A DNA stretch of 64,000 bases, taken from contig JAULSU010000007.1 of assembly GCA_030512335.1 (NCBI GenBank), forward strand, positions 3,100,001 through 3,164,000, in the 5' to 3' direction. The number at the start of each line of letters is the position of its first letter. Position 1 is the stretch's first letter. Under the pieces are notes generated by a model that worked only from the letters and a program-made list of their open reading frames with translations, was not told where the DNA came from and did not search any database. The translations under genes and the position numbers were made by a program. Below, in pieces: positions 1 to 11,050 of this stretch. The DNA is from Immersiella caudata. Its lineage: Eukaryota; Ascomycota; Sordariomycetes; Sordariales; Lasiosphaeriaceae.

Positions 1-1839
1 TTGTGTATGGGGTGGGTGTCAAGATTCCTTATCTCCTTCGTCGGTCAAGTCCGTCAGCTGATGCCTGTGGGGGTGGTAGAGCGATTTTCCCTATGCGCCA
101 TCATCCGCGTATCCAGCGTTCCTCGAGGATCTCGAAACTTTCGACTTGACGCCAAAAATGCGCGACAGACTGAATTTTGGTAACGCGCAGTCCTTGATAT
201 CGAGATTGGGAAAGCAGGTTGAAATTGCCGAACCGAAGAACTGAGTCGAGTGCTCTCCTTGTGAACGATCGGGGAACTCCCCGATGCACATGCCTTTTCA
301 TATGTTTCTGACGTCCGATTCTTGGGCTCCTTATCGGTTTCGTTGCGTTGGGACAGAGACGCCCACCACCACGACGCTACGAATACGTCCTGTGATGATT
401 GATATGATGGTGCATGGAGGTAACCCTAATGTCGGCTGGTGGTCTGGGGATGGGCTGGCGTCGTATTCGAGATCAGTGAATTGATAAGTAATTACTACTC
501 TGTTGGTTGATTTGATTTCTGGCCCCCGAATCCTCGAGTTCTAGCCCACAAGCATGAAGGCACGTCGCAGTGCATTATCCCCGGGGTCGTCGCCACTTCT
601 GACAGCGACGCCTCGGTGAACCCCCCTGAATTCGGGAGCTCCAAGATCACGGAAAACAAGGGTTTACGCGGGGTACAGATGCAAGGCATGCGGAAATGGA
701 AGGTGCGACAACGACGAGGATCCAATGCAGTCCCACATGTTGGGCGGGCACCGACCAGAAGGCCTGGGCGGCGCGCCCGATATCCCACCAGTTCATTGTT
801 ACAGGTCAGGTTACGCTGGGAACCCGGCGTCGAGGCAACGTATTGGTTGATCGCATGCGCTGCGGCTGGCCTCGCGGCAGGACGGGCGATAAGAATCCTG
901 CAGTGAGATTGATGGTTGGACGAAGGCAGTGTATAGCCAGAGTGTTATGGGGCCGGCATGCTTTGGAAATTATACCCACTTTGGGAGGGGATTCATCGGC
1001 TCCGCAACGGTTGTGTTCTCGAATACCGCTAGGCGTTGCGCCTGCCTGTAACGGTTGGGGTTGCCGTTGCGATACACAAGCTTTGAGTCGATCATCAGCC
1101 AGGTTATCCGCCCACCCGACTCCGGAACATTCGTAGTGCCGCCCAATTGAGAAGGTGGGAAGTCTGATCGGGGGCACCCGGCTTTTTGGCCGGCGGCGAT
1201 CTCACGGCCCCACCGAATCCTCGCCCCGTCAGTGGCTTGAGCGAAATGCCCAATGGAACTTCCTCTGGCCTTTTTTCGCCGCAAGAGGTGTGCGAACGCC
1301 GCTGATTGGCCAATGCACCTGATATGCACTTTCTTGATTGTCTCTGGTTGATACCCATCGCAGACCTTGATGATCCACACTCCCCGATCCCTCCCCGCCG
1401 AATTTGTCGCCTCTGCCGCCACCGACGAGCTATGATACGCTGCACCTGCCATGACTGCATGCGCAAACCAGAACAGGCTCCGCAGGTAGGACCGAGGTTC
1501 TGGGCGTGGAGCTGCTGCTCGGTGGCTGCATTCGTACTTTCCATCCACTACCTTACCTCGGTCAGCGATGAGTTTATCTCTGGCATCCGCTCAGCGAGAT
1601 TGGTCCCAGCATCTGTTCTTGACTGCGTCTTATCTCTTGGCTCCATTTCGATTCTGGCTTACAAGCGCAGCAGTTTAAGTTAAATACCCATTGCCACGCT
1701 TCTACACCAACCCTCTCGTATGGCGTGAGAGCTGAACCCTGCGTTGCGCACCCGCTTACGGCGTCCAAACACGAGCAAAGACCCACGCTGGGCACCGATC
1801 CTGTCTCACAACAACCCCGCAGGATATTACATCGCGGCC
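1..1839. other. Gene-free left edge and upstream region of the nucleoside transporter
   Basis: No reading frame here resembles a known protein. The open frames are short, overlap on both strands and lack recognisable motifs. The right part is presumably the promoter and leader of the transporter that starts at 1840. I could not assign a TATA box or a specific operator. Confidence 0.6.
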
Positions 1840-3797
1840 ATGAACTCCCAGCTTCCCATCCAAGGCGACACCCTCGACGCCATTCGGCCGGGGCCGCCTC
1901 CGCTCGTCAACGCTCCCGAGCGTCGTGGCTCGTTGTCATCCAAATCCAGCGCCGAATCTCCGTCCACTGACGAGAAGAAGTCCCTCCCCGTCAAGCAATT
2001 CGATGTCGACACCGAGAACCAGAGCGACAAGGTTGGCTCCCTCCGCCGGGAGGATGCCGAGATGAGCGCGCAGGAGAGGCGCAAGTTCACCATCAAGCTT
2101 TGGCTGAAGCGTGCCTGGCTGACCGTCTTCTTCCTTCTCATGACAGCGTCAGTCCCCCATTGGCAGTGACTTGCGAGAAGATGGAGCTAACCATTTTATA
2201 GCTGGTGGATCTTTGGCCTCGTTAAGCGCCGCCACACCGAGGGCCTGGGGTGGCTGAAGCCTACACTCCTGTATCTCGCCATCTGCGTCCGCTACATCTT
2301 CTGGCTGGTGCCCAGCAGGCTGGCCATGGCCCCGATCCGCTGGGTCTGGCAGAACTCTGCCGGAAGGGTCTACCAGGCGACGCCCTCGAAGCTGCACCAA
2401 CCCCTTGCTGCGGCCGTTACGGTCGCCGTCTTCTTGATCGGCACCTTCGTCCCCGAAGAGACAGGCGACAACACCCGCGCCAGCCGAGCCATCTCCATCT
2501 TCGGTCTCTTGGTCATGATTACCCTTCTCGCCGGTTCTTCGCGTGACTTCAAGCGTATCCCGTGGCACACAGTCATTGGTGGCATGCTGACGCAGTTCAT
2601 TATTGCTGTCTTCGTCCTGCGCACCAAAGCCGGCTATGACATCTTCAACTTCATTTCCGAGATGGCCCGCACCCTTCTCGGTTTTGCCATGGACGGTCTC
2701 GCGTTCTTGACCTTTGACGGAATCCGGGATATCCACTGGTTCTTGACGGGCGTCGTTCCGCCGATCATCTTCTTCATCGCTCTCGTCCAGGCGCTCTATC
2801 ACCTTGGCTTCCTGCAGTGGTTCGTCAGGAAGTTTGCCGTCTTCTTCTTCTGGAGTTTGCGCGTGTCGGGCGCTGAGGCTGTCGTGGCTGCTGCGACGCC
2901 CTTCATCGGTCAGGGCGAGTCGGCCATGCTGATCCGCCCCTTCATCAGCCATTTGACCATGGCCGAGATTCACCAGATCATGACTTGCGGTTTCGCCACC
3001 ATCGCCGGATCCGTGCTGGTCGCGTACGTCGGTCTCGGCTTGAACCCTCAGGCGCTCGTTTCCAGCTGCATCATGTCTATCCCAGCGTCCCTGGCAATCT
3101 CCAAGCTGCGCTACCCCGAGACCGAGCAGACATTGACCTCCGGCAAGGTGGAGGTTCCTGAGGACGAGGAGCACCACACTGTCAACTCGCTGCACGCCTT
3201 CTCTAACGGAGCTTGGCTCGGTATCAAGATTGGTGCTACCATCATTGCGTGCCTCTTGTGCGTCATCGCCCTCGTCGCTTTGGTCAACGGTCTTTTGGGC
3301 TGGTGGGGCAAGTACTGGGGCGTTGGGCTGAATGGCGGAGCGCTTCTGTCTCTTGAGATGATCCTTGGGTATCTCCTTTACCTCGTTGCGTGGCTCCTTG
3401 GTGTGCCGAACAAGGATCTTTTGCCTGTAGCCAGACTCATCGGCTCCAAGATCATCACCAACGAGTTTGTCGCCTTCAACGCCCTCACCACGATGGAGCC
3501 GTACAAGAGCATGAGCCCTCGCTCCATCATCATCGCTACCTACGCCTGCTGTGTGAGTTCTCTTGTATTTTTGATCGCTGTGGTCATTCTAACAATACCG
3601 ATTAGGGCTTTGGCAATATCTCCTCCCTGGGTATCCAGATTGGTATTCTATCGCAGCTTGCACCCAAGCGCAGCGGTGATGTCGTGCGTGTTTCCGTTTC
3701 GGCGCTCATCTGTGGTATTATTGCAACACTTAGCTCCGCCAGCATTGCAGGCATGCTGTTCCACGACGGGATGATCACCAATCCCAGCTCGAGATGA
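1840..3797 (+). CDS. Concentrative nucleoside transporter (CNT family)
   Basis: A 616-residue plasma-membrane symporter predicted to import nucleosides with protons or sodium. Exons are 1840-2147, 2202-3552 and 3606-3797; both introns (54 and 53 nt) have GT..AG ends and keep the frame. The N-terminal ~90 residues are hydrophilic and Ser/Pro/Lys-rich, presumably cytosolic. About ten hydrophobic segments follow. Family hallmarks are the GQGESAMLIRPF stretch at about residues 339-350 and ITNEFVAF at about 521-528, both in the substrate-binding core of CNT proteins. The C-terminal exon adds the conserved GFGNISSLGIQIGIL segment. The ATG at 1840 has a good Kozak context (gcggccATG). An in-frame ATG at 1744 would add 32 residues and is less likely. 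Family assignment is secure; substrate preference is not visible. Confidence 0.95.
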
Positions 3798-5605
3798 GGA
3801 AAAAAGAGAAGTTAGAGGGGGATAGGCACATCATACTGTGATAATTATAATGATTGTTATGAAGTTGCAGGTAACGAGTACTCTTTTCCGCGCCCAAGAG
3901 AGGGCCGGTAATATGATACCACAGAGGACTTAGGCGTTTCTGCTTCCTTATATATATGACAAGTCGTTCACAACTCCGCTTTGATCTGATGTGGCGTGAG
4001 TGTTGTGTGTCGTAGAAGTCCTGACGACAACATCCCTGGCCTCACGACGCAGCGAGAAACTGTGAAAATATGGAAACTGGATGGAAAATAAGAGGAGGAC
4101 TGAGGAAGGCGAAGGAGTGCCGTCATCTTTGGCTTTCAGCATGTGGTGCCAAGACGGGAGGTCGGTTCGAGGTCAAGCTTAGTGGGGTTAGGGTTATGTC
4201 CATGGGTTCTCTCGGCAGTGCCCGAACTGCCGCTGCAAGTCAAATGACCTTCAACTGCCGAACCACCATGAAGCTTATCGCGAAACGCATCTCAAGGCCC
4301 GGTCCGACGACAATCATCATAGTGTGGAGCTATCACGCTACCTTGCCGGAGATAAGGCACGATTTGGATCATCCTGTGTTCTCAAAGTGGTGATGGTTGA
4401 CGGTGGCATGACCGAGGTTTCTGCTCCCCGCACCAGGTCCCCCACAGCTGCCGCTTGGTGGATCGCCCGGAGATCGTCGCCAATCGACGTCGTTGCGTGT
4501 CTGCAGGCAACGGAGCAGGTTGAGCAGCGCGCAGTCAGCGTCACGGACTCCGGTGAGGTTAAGCTATTCCTGTTGATGCAGGATCATTTCGTAGCTACTC
4601 TGTTTTGTGGATCGATCGGACGGATACATTGGACAGCGGTGAGGCGAGTCGATCGCGATCATGTGCGCGTCGACCCCGCGTTATCGCTGCGCGGCGCGGA
4701 GATCGCGACATCTGATGCACCCTCGACAGGTTTGGCGCGAGCCGGGTGAGGGGTGAGGTCATGCGAATGTCGCACGCCCGATCATCTCACTGGGCGCGCA
4801 CCGACCACAAGCTTTTTTCTTGTTCGTCGACAGATGCTGGGCCGGGGGCTGGGGTTGGGGCTAGGTCTCGGAGGTGCGAAAAAATGTCGTGGCGGACAAT
4901 TGTTTGTGTGAAGGACCGGAAGGGGATGCAGCTGGCGGTGTGGGCGGCAGCCCCGCAGCAGGAGAAGCGGCTTTGTTGTCAGCGCCATTGCCAGCGCAGC
5001 GTTCGAGGGAGGCCTGCCAGGTTTCCTAACGGGGGCGGTGCGCCTGCTGCCCAACGACCAGTTGGCTTGTGACAATTGAAAGGCCAAGGAAGTTTTGGAC
5101 TCTGAGGAAGGGGGACGTATCGTCATCGGGCAGCGTGTCCTTGGCTTGGGGAATTGAGGGTGGCCAGGTTTCACCCCGCCAAAAAACAGGAGAGAGGGAC
5201 TTTGCGGTGCCGGCATATCGCAACGCGGGACGGCGTCCTTGGAAGCAGAGATACCAACAACCCCTGCTTGAGGTCGCATGCGAGGCTGTCGGCCCTCTTG
5301 TCTCATCGCGTCGAAATTTCGACCCAGGCGGTCTGGAATCGTGTGTGCGCCCATTGGGACGCAAGGGATTTAGTCAGTTGTTCCCCCTTTGTTGGGTCTC
5401 ACTTAATAAGGAGGCGCATTTCCCTTTGCCGACGGCTCCGCATCCTTTGCTTTGTCCTGCGTTCCCGTTTGTTCGACCGTGACGGTGCAGTTAAATAACT
5501 ACCTATCGGCTGCCATCTTCCGATCTGGGTTCTAGAACCGTCAACTTTTTCCTTCCATACATACGCCGTTTTTTCTGCCTCTTGCAGTAACTTTCGTCAG
5601 CACAA
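3798..5605. other. Gene-free stretch
   Basis: About 1.8 kb between the transporter and the next plus-strand gene. The first 150 nt are A/T-richer and look like a 3' UTR. The last 100 nt before 5606 are pyrimidine-rich, as is common in fungal leaders. The open frames in between overlap on both strands and have no recognisable protein character. Confidence 0.55.
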
Positions 5606-6302
5606 ATGTCGTCGCTTTCGTGGCAGCCATCCGCCGGCCCCGCGCGGCCCCACAATTACGGCGGCTCGCGCCAGCCGATCTACGAACACCGAAGCAGCAC
5701 CTCCCGCGGCTCCACGACGGCCTCCTCGACATCCTCCTTCAGCGACGACGAAGACGCCATCACGCCCTGCCCTCCGCAGAGCTTTTCTGAAGAGCATCAA
5801 GTCGAGCAGCAGGATCGCACGCCAAGGCAGCAACCGAGATCACCGAAATCGCACCGCCCGAATGCCGAGAGGCGGCAGTCGTGGCGGAGCAGCCAGGTGA
5901 TGTCCGCACACGACAACACCGAGCCGCACCCGGAGAGCCCCGACGGCGGGGTCGGGCCCGAAGTGGACTCGGTGACGCTGTGGAGGCGCATGCTGGTCAT
6001 CCAGCGCATGTTTGGGTGCTACAACTCGGCGCGCATGAGCGCCGCGATAGACACGGGCGCGGAGGATGGGTTCGTTCGTATGTTTACCTCCTTGTTATTG
6101 CCTACCCGGATATAGTTATGCAAGGTTCTGACAATGCGCAGCCTCGAGAACATGCCTCGATCTCTTGAACGACAGCATCGACCAGCTCCCCGAAGAGTCG
6201 CGACGGCAACTCGAGCAATTTCTCGAGCACGGGGAGAGCGGGAACCCCTCAAGGCGAAACTCCTGGCGACAAAGGCTACATGAGATGCGTCAGGTTCGCT
6301 GA
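5606..6302 (+). CDS. Uncharacterised protein with Ser-rich N-terminus
   Basis: Predicted 210 residues from exons 5606-6077 and 6142-6302, joined by a 64-nt intron (GTATGT..GCAG) that restores a long frame. Residues 1-110 are low-complexity, rich in Ser, Arg, Pro and Gln. Residues ~112-200 look folded: a helical segment with WRRMLVIQRMFGCYNSARM, then a Cys-Leu-Asp-containing helix and an acidic, Glu-rich stretch (LPEESRRQLEQFLEH). There is no signal peptide or membrane segment. I do not recognise the family. The kept frame across a clean intron supports a real gene; the exact donor is less certain because a GTTCGT lies 4 nt upstream. Confidence 0.65.
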
Positions 6303-7081
6303 TGCGGTCTAGAGCGGTCGGCCTAGATGGGCATTGTTTGTTTTGGGAGTTCCTATTGTTGCCCTTGTGGGGCGGATCATCCCGCCGCATGCGGACGCGG
6401 ACTGTGTCCCGACCAACTGGGACGACACTGTCATTTGACTTGATGTGGGGGGTTTCTTTGTTGATTTGTTTATGTCAGGGGCGTCGGATGGCGGAAAGAT
6501 TGGCTTACTGATACCCCCTTTCATGGATTACCAGGTTACCATTTGGGTTGTGGTTGAGAGATTTGTCGGACACGCCAGTGTCGAAATAAAGGGAGGTCAG
6601 GTCCATGGGATTGTCTACTAACATGCATGGTGTGGCTCTGCATGATATTGACTTGGTATGTAGATGCCACGTCACGTTGTGGGAGGCGTAGTCGGGCTCT
6701 CAATTTACATATTCTCCTACTGCTCGTGTTCGGACGCGACGGAAGAGGGAGGCTGCCGACCAGGCGTTCCTAGGCACCCGACGCCTTCTGTTGTATTTTG
6801 GAAGTTGTTTCTTGGCCAAAGCAAATCTACTGCACCCCGTCATCCCCAACCTCCTCAGCTTGGCTTCCCTGTTCCCCGCATATGCAGACACCAACCTCCC
6901 ATTACCGAGTGAGATGAATCACAGTGAATATAGCAGTGCGTGTAGTACTATATCACCGCCATAGTTTGACTTTCTACATGGAATACCCATGCGGTCCGAT
7001 TCTTGTCTTCTTTCATACCGCGACCTCTTTGAACCTCCAGTCCGCATACACCAACATCACAACTCCCCAGAAACAACTACG
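6303..7081. other. Gene-free stretch
   Basis: Presumed 3' UTR of the upstream gene and promoter of the ABM-domain gene. The last ~60 nt before 7082 are rich in CA and CAAC motifs, typical of a leader. I see no convincing coding frame. Confidence 0.5.
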
Positions 7082-7534
7082 ATGACTTCCCCCGACTCAC
7101 CACCCGCCCTCCTCTCCAACCTCCCACCCATTCCCGAAGACGAATTCTGCGTCTTTGGCCGCGTATGTCCCCCTTCCCACTCACCGTGCATTCACCCACC
7201 GGAATTCTTGCCATATGAAAAGATGAAATTCATTGAAGCTGAGCACGGCGACCAGGTCTACGCCCATCCCCAACACGCCGACGCCCTAGAACAAGTCTAC
7301 GCCCTAACCACCCACCTCGCTGCGTCTGAGCCGGGAATCATACACTATTGCATTGCACGGGACGGGGACGATCCAAATATGTTTCATTTCTTTGAGCGGT
7401 ATACCGGGAGGGAAGCCTTCGAAGCGCATAACAAGCAGCCGGTTATTGTGAAGTTGCTGACGGTGGATGGGTATATTGACAGGGTGGAGGCGAAGCTTGT
7501 CAAGGCTGTGAAACCGAGCGGGCAGGGGGTGTGA
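7082..7534 (+). CDS. Antibiotic-biosynthesis-monooxygenase (ABM) domain protein
   Basis: A small dimeric alpha/beta-barrel type protein of the ABM superfamily, which includes quinone-modifying and haem-degrading monooxygenases. The conserved core reads EDEFCVFGR, then MKFIEAEHGDQVY, the helix around DALEQVYALTTHLAASEPG, HYCIARD, MFHFFERYTGREAFEAHN and the C-terminal VEAKLVKAV. A probable 60-nt intron (GTATGT at 7163 to AG at 7222) lies between FGR and MKF. It has no in-frame stop and is a multiple of three, so the frame is open either way. Spliced length is 130 residues, unspliced 150; the spliced form matches the family better. The start at 7082 is preferred over the in-frame ATG at 6989. 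Substrate unknown. It lies ~0.8 kb upstream of a hemerythrin-like gene on the same strand. Confidence 0.8.
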   Translation: MTSPDSPPALLSNLPPIPEDEFCVFGRVCPPSHSPCIHPPEFLPYEKMKFIEAEHGDQVYAHPQHADALEQVYALTTHLAASEPGIIHYCIARDGDDPNMFHFFERYTGREAFEAHNKQPVIVKLLTVDGYIDRVEAKLVKAVKPSGQGV

Positions 7535-8354
7535 GTTGGGGAAGTGAAAAGGGTCTAGTAGACGGTATCCTAGCTGTGCTGGGCGAAAGCGATACAAGAG
7601 AGAGTTGTGACCAAGATGTGCTGTACTTCCAGTGATTCCAAAGACCGGTGTCGATTTTTTTTTTTTTTTTTTTCCATTTTGCAGCGAGGAAAAGGCGGCA
7701 TTCATCCCGACGTTAGCGCCCTGCACTCGGCCCGAGGGGGGCGAGACAGAGGTAATCAACCGACTGCCATGCCCTCCTGACAAGGGCGCTGACTGCTCTG
7801 CGAAGGGCGCTCCTTCAAAATTCCATCCTTTAGAGAAGTTTCCTTCATATAACAGCTGGCCATCGGAATTGGCATAACTGACGGATTTAACTTCGTCCTC
7901 GGAGGCTTCACCCAATGGGGACAACGATAATTCAACGTTGCACGAAGCGGCGTCCAGGGCCCGACGGCAGTCTTGGCGCCGATCAATGGGGGCGGTGCAT
8001 TGTGTCAACCTCATTTTGTGGGGAGCTTCTGTACGGAATACGAACCCCCTTCTTCGGTCTCAAACCCGAGCCCTATAGGGTAAACAGTCAGCATGGAGCG
8101 CAAATCTCCGACAATTGCATGGGTAGCCGGGGTGAGGTGCTTTTGTTATTTGCCAGCTGAACCAGCACCCTGGCCCGCTCGATCATGAACGGTTAGGGTC
8201 GCTCAGGTGCCTGATTTGGGGTTCACCTTGATGCCGGACCCTTGAATGGTTTATAACCGCAAGCCCCATTCCTCGATGTGTTTGCGCAGAGAACTTTCCC
8301 ATTCCTTCAACTCCACCTTTCGATTTCCCGGCGCAACACGCCAACACCGCCAAA
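7535..8354. other. Gene-free stretch with poly-T tract
   Basis: Intergenic DNA between the ABM and hemerythrin-like genes, with a 19-nt T run at 7655-7673. No convincing coding frame. The minus-strand frame at 7304-8014 runs antisense into the ABM gene and is a shadow. Confidence 0.5.
7655..7673. repeat. Poly-T homopolymer (19 nt)
   Basis: An uninterrupted run of T about 120 nt after the ABM stop codon. It is a simple low-complexity tract with no assigned function. Confidence 0.9.
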
Positions 8355-9198
8355 ATGGGCCCCTCCGTCTATGCCGATCACCCCTTCAAAATAATGCCCA
8401 CCCCAACTTACCTGAAATCCCTAGACCCCAACGGGGGCCAGGTAAGCCCATCATCTCACCCCCGCCCGCCCAAAAGCTAACCCACTCCAGCCCGACATGT
8501 TCGACGACCTCGCCTCCGAGATGGCCCTCGTGCACAACGCCGTCATCCGAGGCCTCAACTCGATATACCTCCAAGCACCACATATCCTCCCCGCCGACGA
8601 GACATCGTTCCTCTCTTATATCCACAACTGGTCTAACGTGCTCCACATCCACCACAAGGGCGAAGAGACCGATTTGTTTCCCGCGGTTGAAAAAATGGCC
8701 GGCGAACCGGGAATCATGGCTACCAACTCGGAACAACATCATACCTTTGAGACCGTAGTGGAAAGTTTGAAGAAGTATGTGGATGCAGTCTCAGAGGGCA
8801 GGGAGAAGTACAGCGGCACGAAGGTGATCGAGCTGGTGGATGGTTTTGGCGAGATATTGGCGCAGCATCTGGAAGACGAAATTCAGACGTTGCTTGCGCT
8901 GAGGAAGCACGGAGAGAAGATGACGGATCTCATGACGGTGGTAGCGAAGGAGGCGGCAAAGGGAATGAAAGAAGTTGGGACCGCAGGTTTGGTATGGGTT
9001 TGGGCAAATATCGACTCGGAGTTTGAAGATGGGAGGTGGACGGACTGGCCTCCGGCACCCGGGCCGGTGAGGTTCCTGGTGTCCAATGTATTTTGGAGAT
9101 TTTACGGTGGAATGGCGAAGTTCGGTGCGGTGGATAGGCACGGAAGGATGAAGCCGTTGTATGCCTTAGGCAAAGGGACTCAGGGCGAGAAGCAGTGA
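8355..9198 (+). CDS. Hemerythrin-like (HHE cation-binding) domain protein
   Basis: A 264-residue protein with a di-iron-type four-helix bundle. Exons are 8355-8441 and 8491-9198; the 49-nt intron has GTAAGC, a GCTAAC branch point and CAG. Candidate metal ligands are His44 (ALVHNAVI), His81/83/84 and Glu87/88 in HIHHKGEETDLFP, His112/113 in EQHHTFE, and His155 with Glu157/Glu159 in QHLEDEIQ. This is the usual H...HxxxE...H...HxxxE spacing. The C-terminal ~90 residues extend beyond the bundle (WANIDSEFEDGRW, then a Trp/Pro-rich stretch), as in many ascomycete members. There is no signal peptide, so it is probably cytosolic. The role could be oxygen, NO or iron handling; the sequence does not decide. 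Confidence 0.92.
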
Positions 9199-10063
9199 CG
9201 GCGGTCTGCTTGAGTTGGAACCTATATTTTCCCCTTGTTAGCATATAAGAGCCCGGATTGCTTTTCATAGATTGTGTGATGTGTTGAACGTTCTCATGGC
9301 GTTGACGTTAGTGCGGGCTGGGTTGTGTGGCTCAACCCGACGGGGATCACAACCAAGCCGCTATCTTCAGCACCATGGCACTAGGGTCAACCTCGGCGAC
9401 AAGGGGCTGTTGCCACGTGTTTCCCACCATTCTGCCTCTCTTTCTGAAATCGAAGCGTTAAGTCCGTGATCAAAACGGTCAACGGGTACCCAGCCCACAG
9501 ATGAGTCCCGTCCAGACAGATCGCGGCACTCCTTCAGCGGCCCCAGCCGAGACACTACAGGGACGCGGGACGTCAAGGGTCTGCATTCCGCCCTCACCCA
9601 CCTCTCCTCAAGGGTAACCCCCAAATTGGTTGCGGGGTTTTCTGATCACGAAACCAGACCGACAAATCCAGCGCAGTAGCGTTGCACAGTATGCCAAACG
9701 CCGCGGCCCAGCCCGAACTCATTGGGCCGAGAAAGTAACCCAAGAGCAACGCTAACCCGGGGGACCGCTGCCGGGTGCCACAGATACAGGGTCGACTCCC
9801 CAATCTGTGCATGGGTATCACTGAGGTGGGTATCAGCAGCACCACCACAACACCAACCATTGGCCCTTTGCTGCCTCTCCCAGCAACGCTAGGTTGGGCC
9901 CTGGGGCCTCCCGTGTCACTTGAACAATGGCGAGGACCGCCCCGCTTGCCGACGCCGTTCAAGCAGGATCTTTTCACCCCTTCGCCTTCTGCTCCCTCCT
10001 TTTGCTTCTCCTCCCACGAGACACACGTCATACTCTGAGGTCGGCGCCCTTCTTGCTCATACG
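9199..10063. other. Gene-free stretch, promoter side of the methyltransferase
   Basis: No recognised gene. The final ~100 nt are strongly pyrimidine-rich on the plus strand, typical of a fungal leader for the downstream methyltransferase. The methyltransferase frame is open back to an ATG at 9920, so part of this stretch could be coding if that start is used. Confidence 0.5.
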
Positions 10064-11050
10064 ATGCATCAAAACGATGGCGAGCACGTCGAGGTCGACC
10101 ATGACCTCAATTCAACCTTCGGCAGCGGCGCATCCACCCCAAGTACCTCCATCTCCAGCAGCGTCCTCAACTATGAATGGAAGCACGGCCGTCGCTACCA
10201 CTCGTACCAATCCGGCGCATACAACTTCCCTAACGACGATAGGGAACAAGACCGTTTGGATCTGATCCACTATGTCTTCTACCGCCTCATGGGGGACCGG
10301 CTCTTCCTGGCGCCAATCCAACCCAACGACGGTCTGCGCGTGCTTGATCTCGGCACCGGTACTGGCATGTGGGCTGTCCATCTCGGTGATGAGTACCCAG
10401 GGACGGCGCAGATTGTAGGAAACGATCTCAGCCCAATCCAGCCGCAGTGGTGTCCGCCGAACGTCAAATTTGTGGTTGACGATATCGAACTCGACTGGAC
10501 GGACCCGGAGCCGTATGACTACATCCACTGCCGGTACATGGCGGGCGCCATCAAGGATTGGCCACGGTTGGTGAAGCAGATTTACGACAATCTGAAGCCG
10601 GGTGGGTGGGTCGAGTTCCAGGAGACGTCCAACACGCTGTATTCGCAAGACGACACACTCAAACCGGACAACGCGATGGTCAAGATGATGGAGGGTTTGA
10701 TCGAGGCGTGCAGCAGAATTGGGCGGACGCTGGACCCTGCGCCATCGATGGAAGGGTGGGTGAAGGATGCGGGATTCGAGAGTATCAAGGTCGAGACGAA
10801 GAGACTGCCAATCGGGAGCTGGCCGCGGGATGCACGGCTGAAGGAGTGTGGTACGCTGATGGGAGTGAATTTTGTGGAGGGTGTCGAGGCATTCACGGCG
10901 GCGCTGTTCCGAGATGTATTGGGCTGGCCGCAGGAGGAGGTGAGCGCCTTGAATGCCAATGTGAAGAGTGTGGTGCGGAAAGGCGATGCGCACGCCATAT
11001 TCGACTTTCATATTATTATTGGGCAGAAGCCGCCGGAGGAGTCGAAATGA
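10064..11050 (+). CDS. LaeA-like SAM-dependent methyltransferase
   Basis: A 328-residue, intron-free class I methyltransferase of the fungal LaeA/TAM-like group. Residues ~45-85 carry the group's signature (YEWKHGRRYHSYQSGAYNFP, then DREQDRLDLIHYVF). Motif I is VLDLGTGTGMWAVHLGDEYP, followed by IVGNDLSPIQPQW and the acidic VVDDIELDW. The post-motif helix reads IHCRYMAGAIKDWPRLVKQI, and KPGGWVEFQE is the usual motif III. LaeA-type proteins are known as nuclear regulators of secondary metabolism, but most paralogues have unknown targets, so no regulatory role is claimed. The ATG at 10064 begins just before the conserved part; the frame also offers an upstream ATG at 9920. Confidence 0.93.
   Translation: MHQNDGEHVEVDHDLNSTFGSGASTPSTSISSSVLNYEWKHGRRYHSYQSGAYNFPNDDREQDRLDLIHYVFYRLMGDRLFLAPIQPNDGLRVLDLGTGTGMWAVHLGDEYPGTAQIVGNDLSPIQPQWCPPNVKFVVDDIELDWTDPEPYDYIHCRYMAGAIKDWPRLVKQIYDNLKPGGWVEFQETSNTLYSQDDTLKPDNAMVKMMEGLIEACSRIGRTLDPAPSMEGWVKDAGFESIKVETKRLPIGSWPRDARLKECGTLMGVNFVEGVEAFTAALFRDVLGWPQEEVSALNANVKSVVRKGDAHAIFDFHIIIGQKPPEESK

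Noticed and set aside
2149..3195. 348-codon minus-strand frame antisense to the nucleoside transporter
   Set aside because: It is Asp/Glu/Gly/Arg-rich, as expected for the reverse strand of a GC-rich gene, and lies fully inside a strongly supported coding exon.
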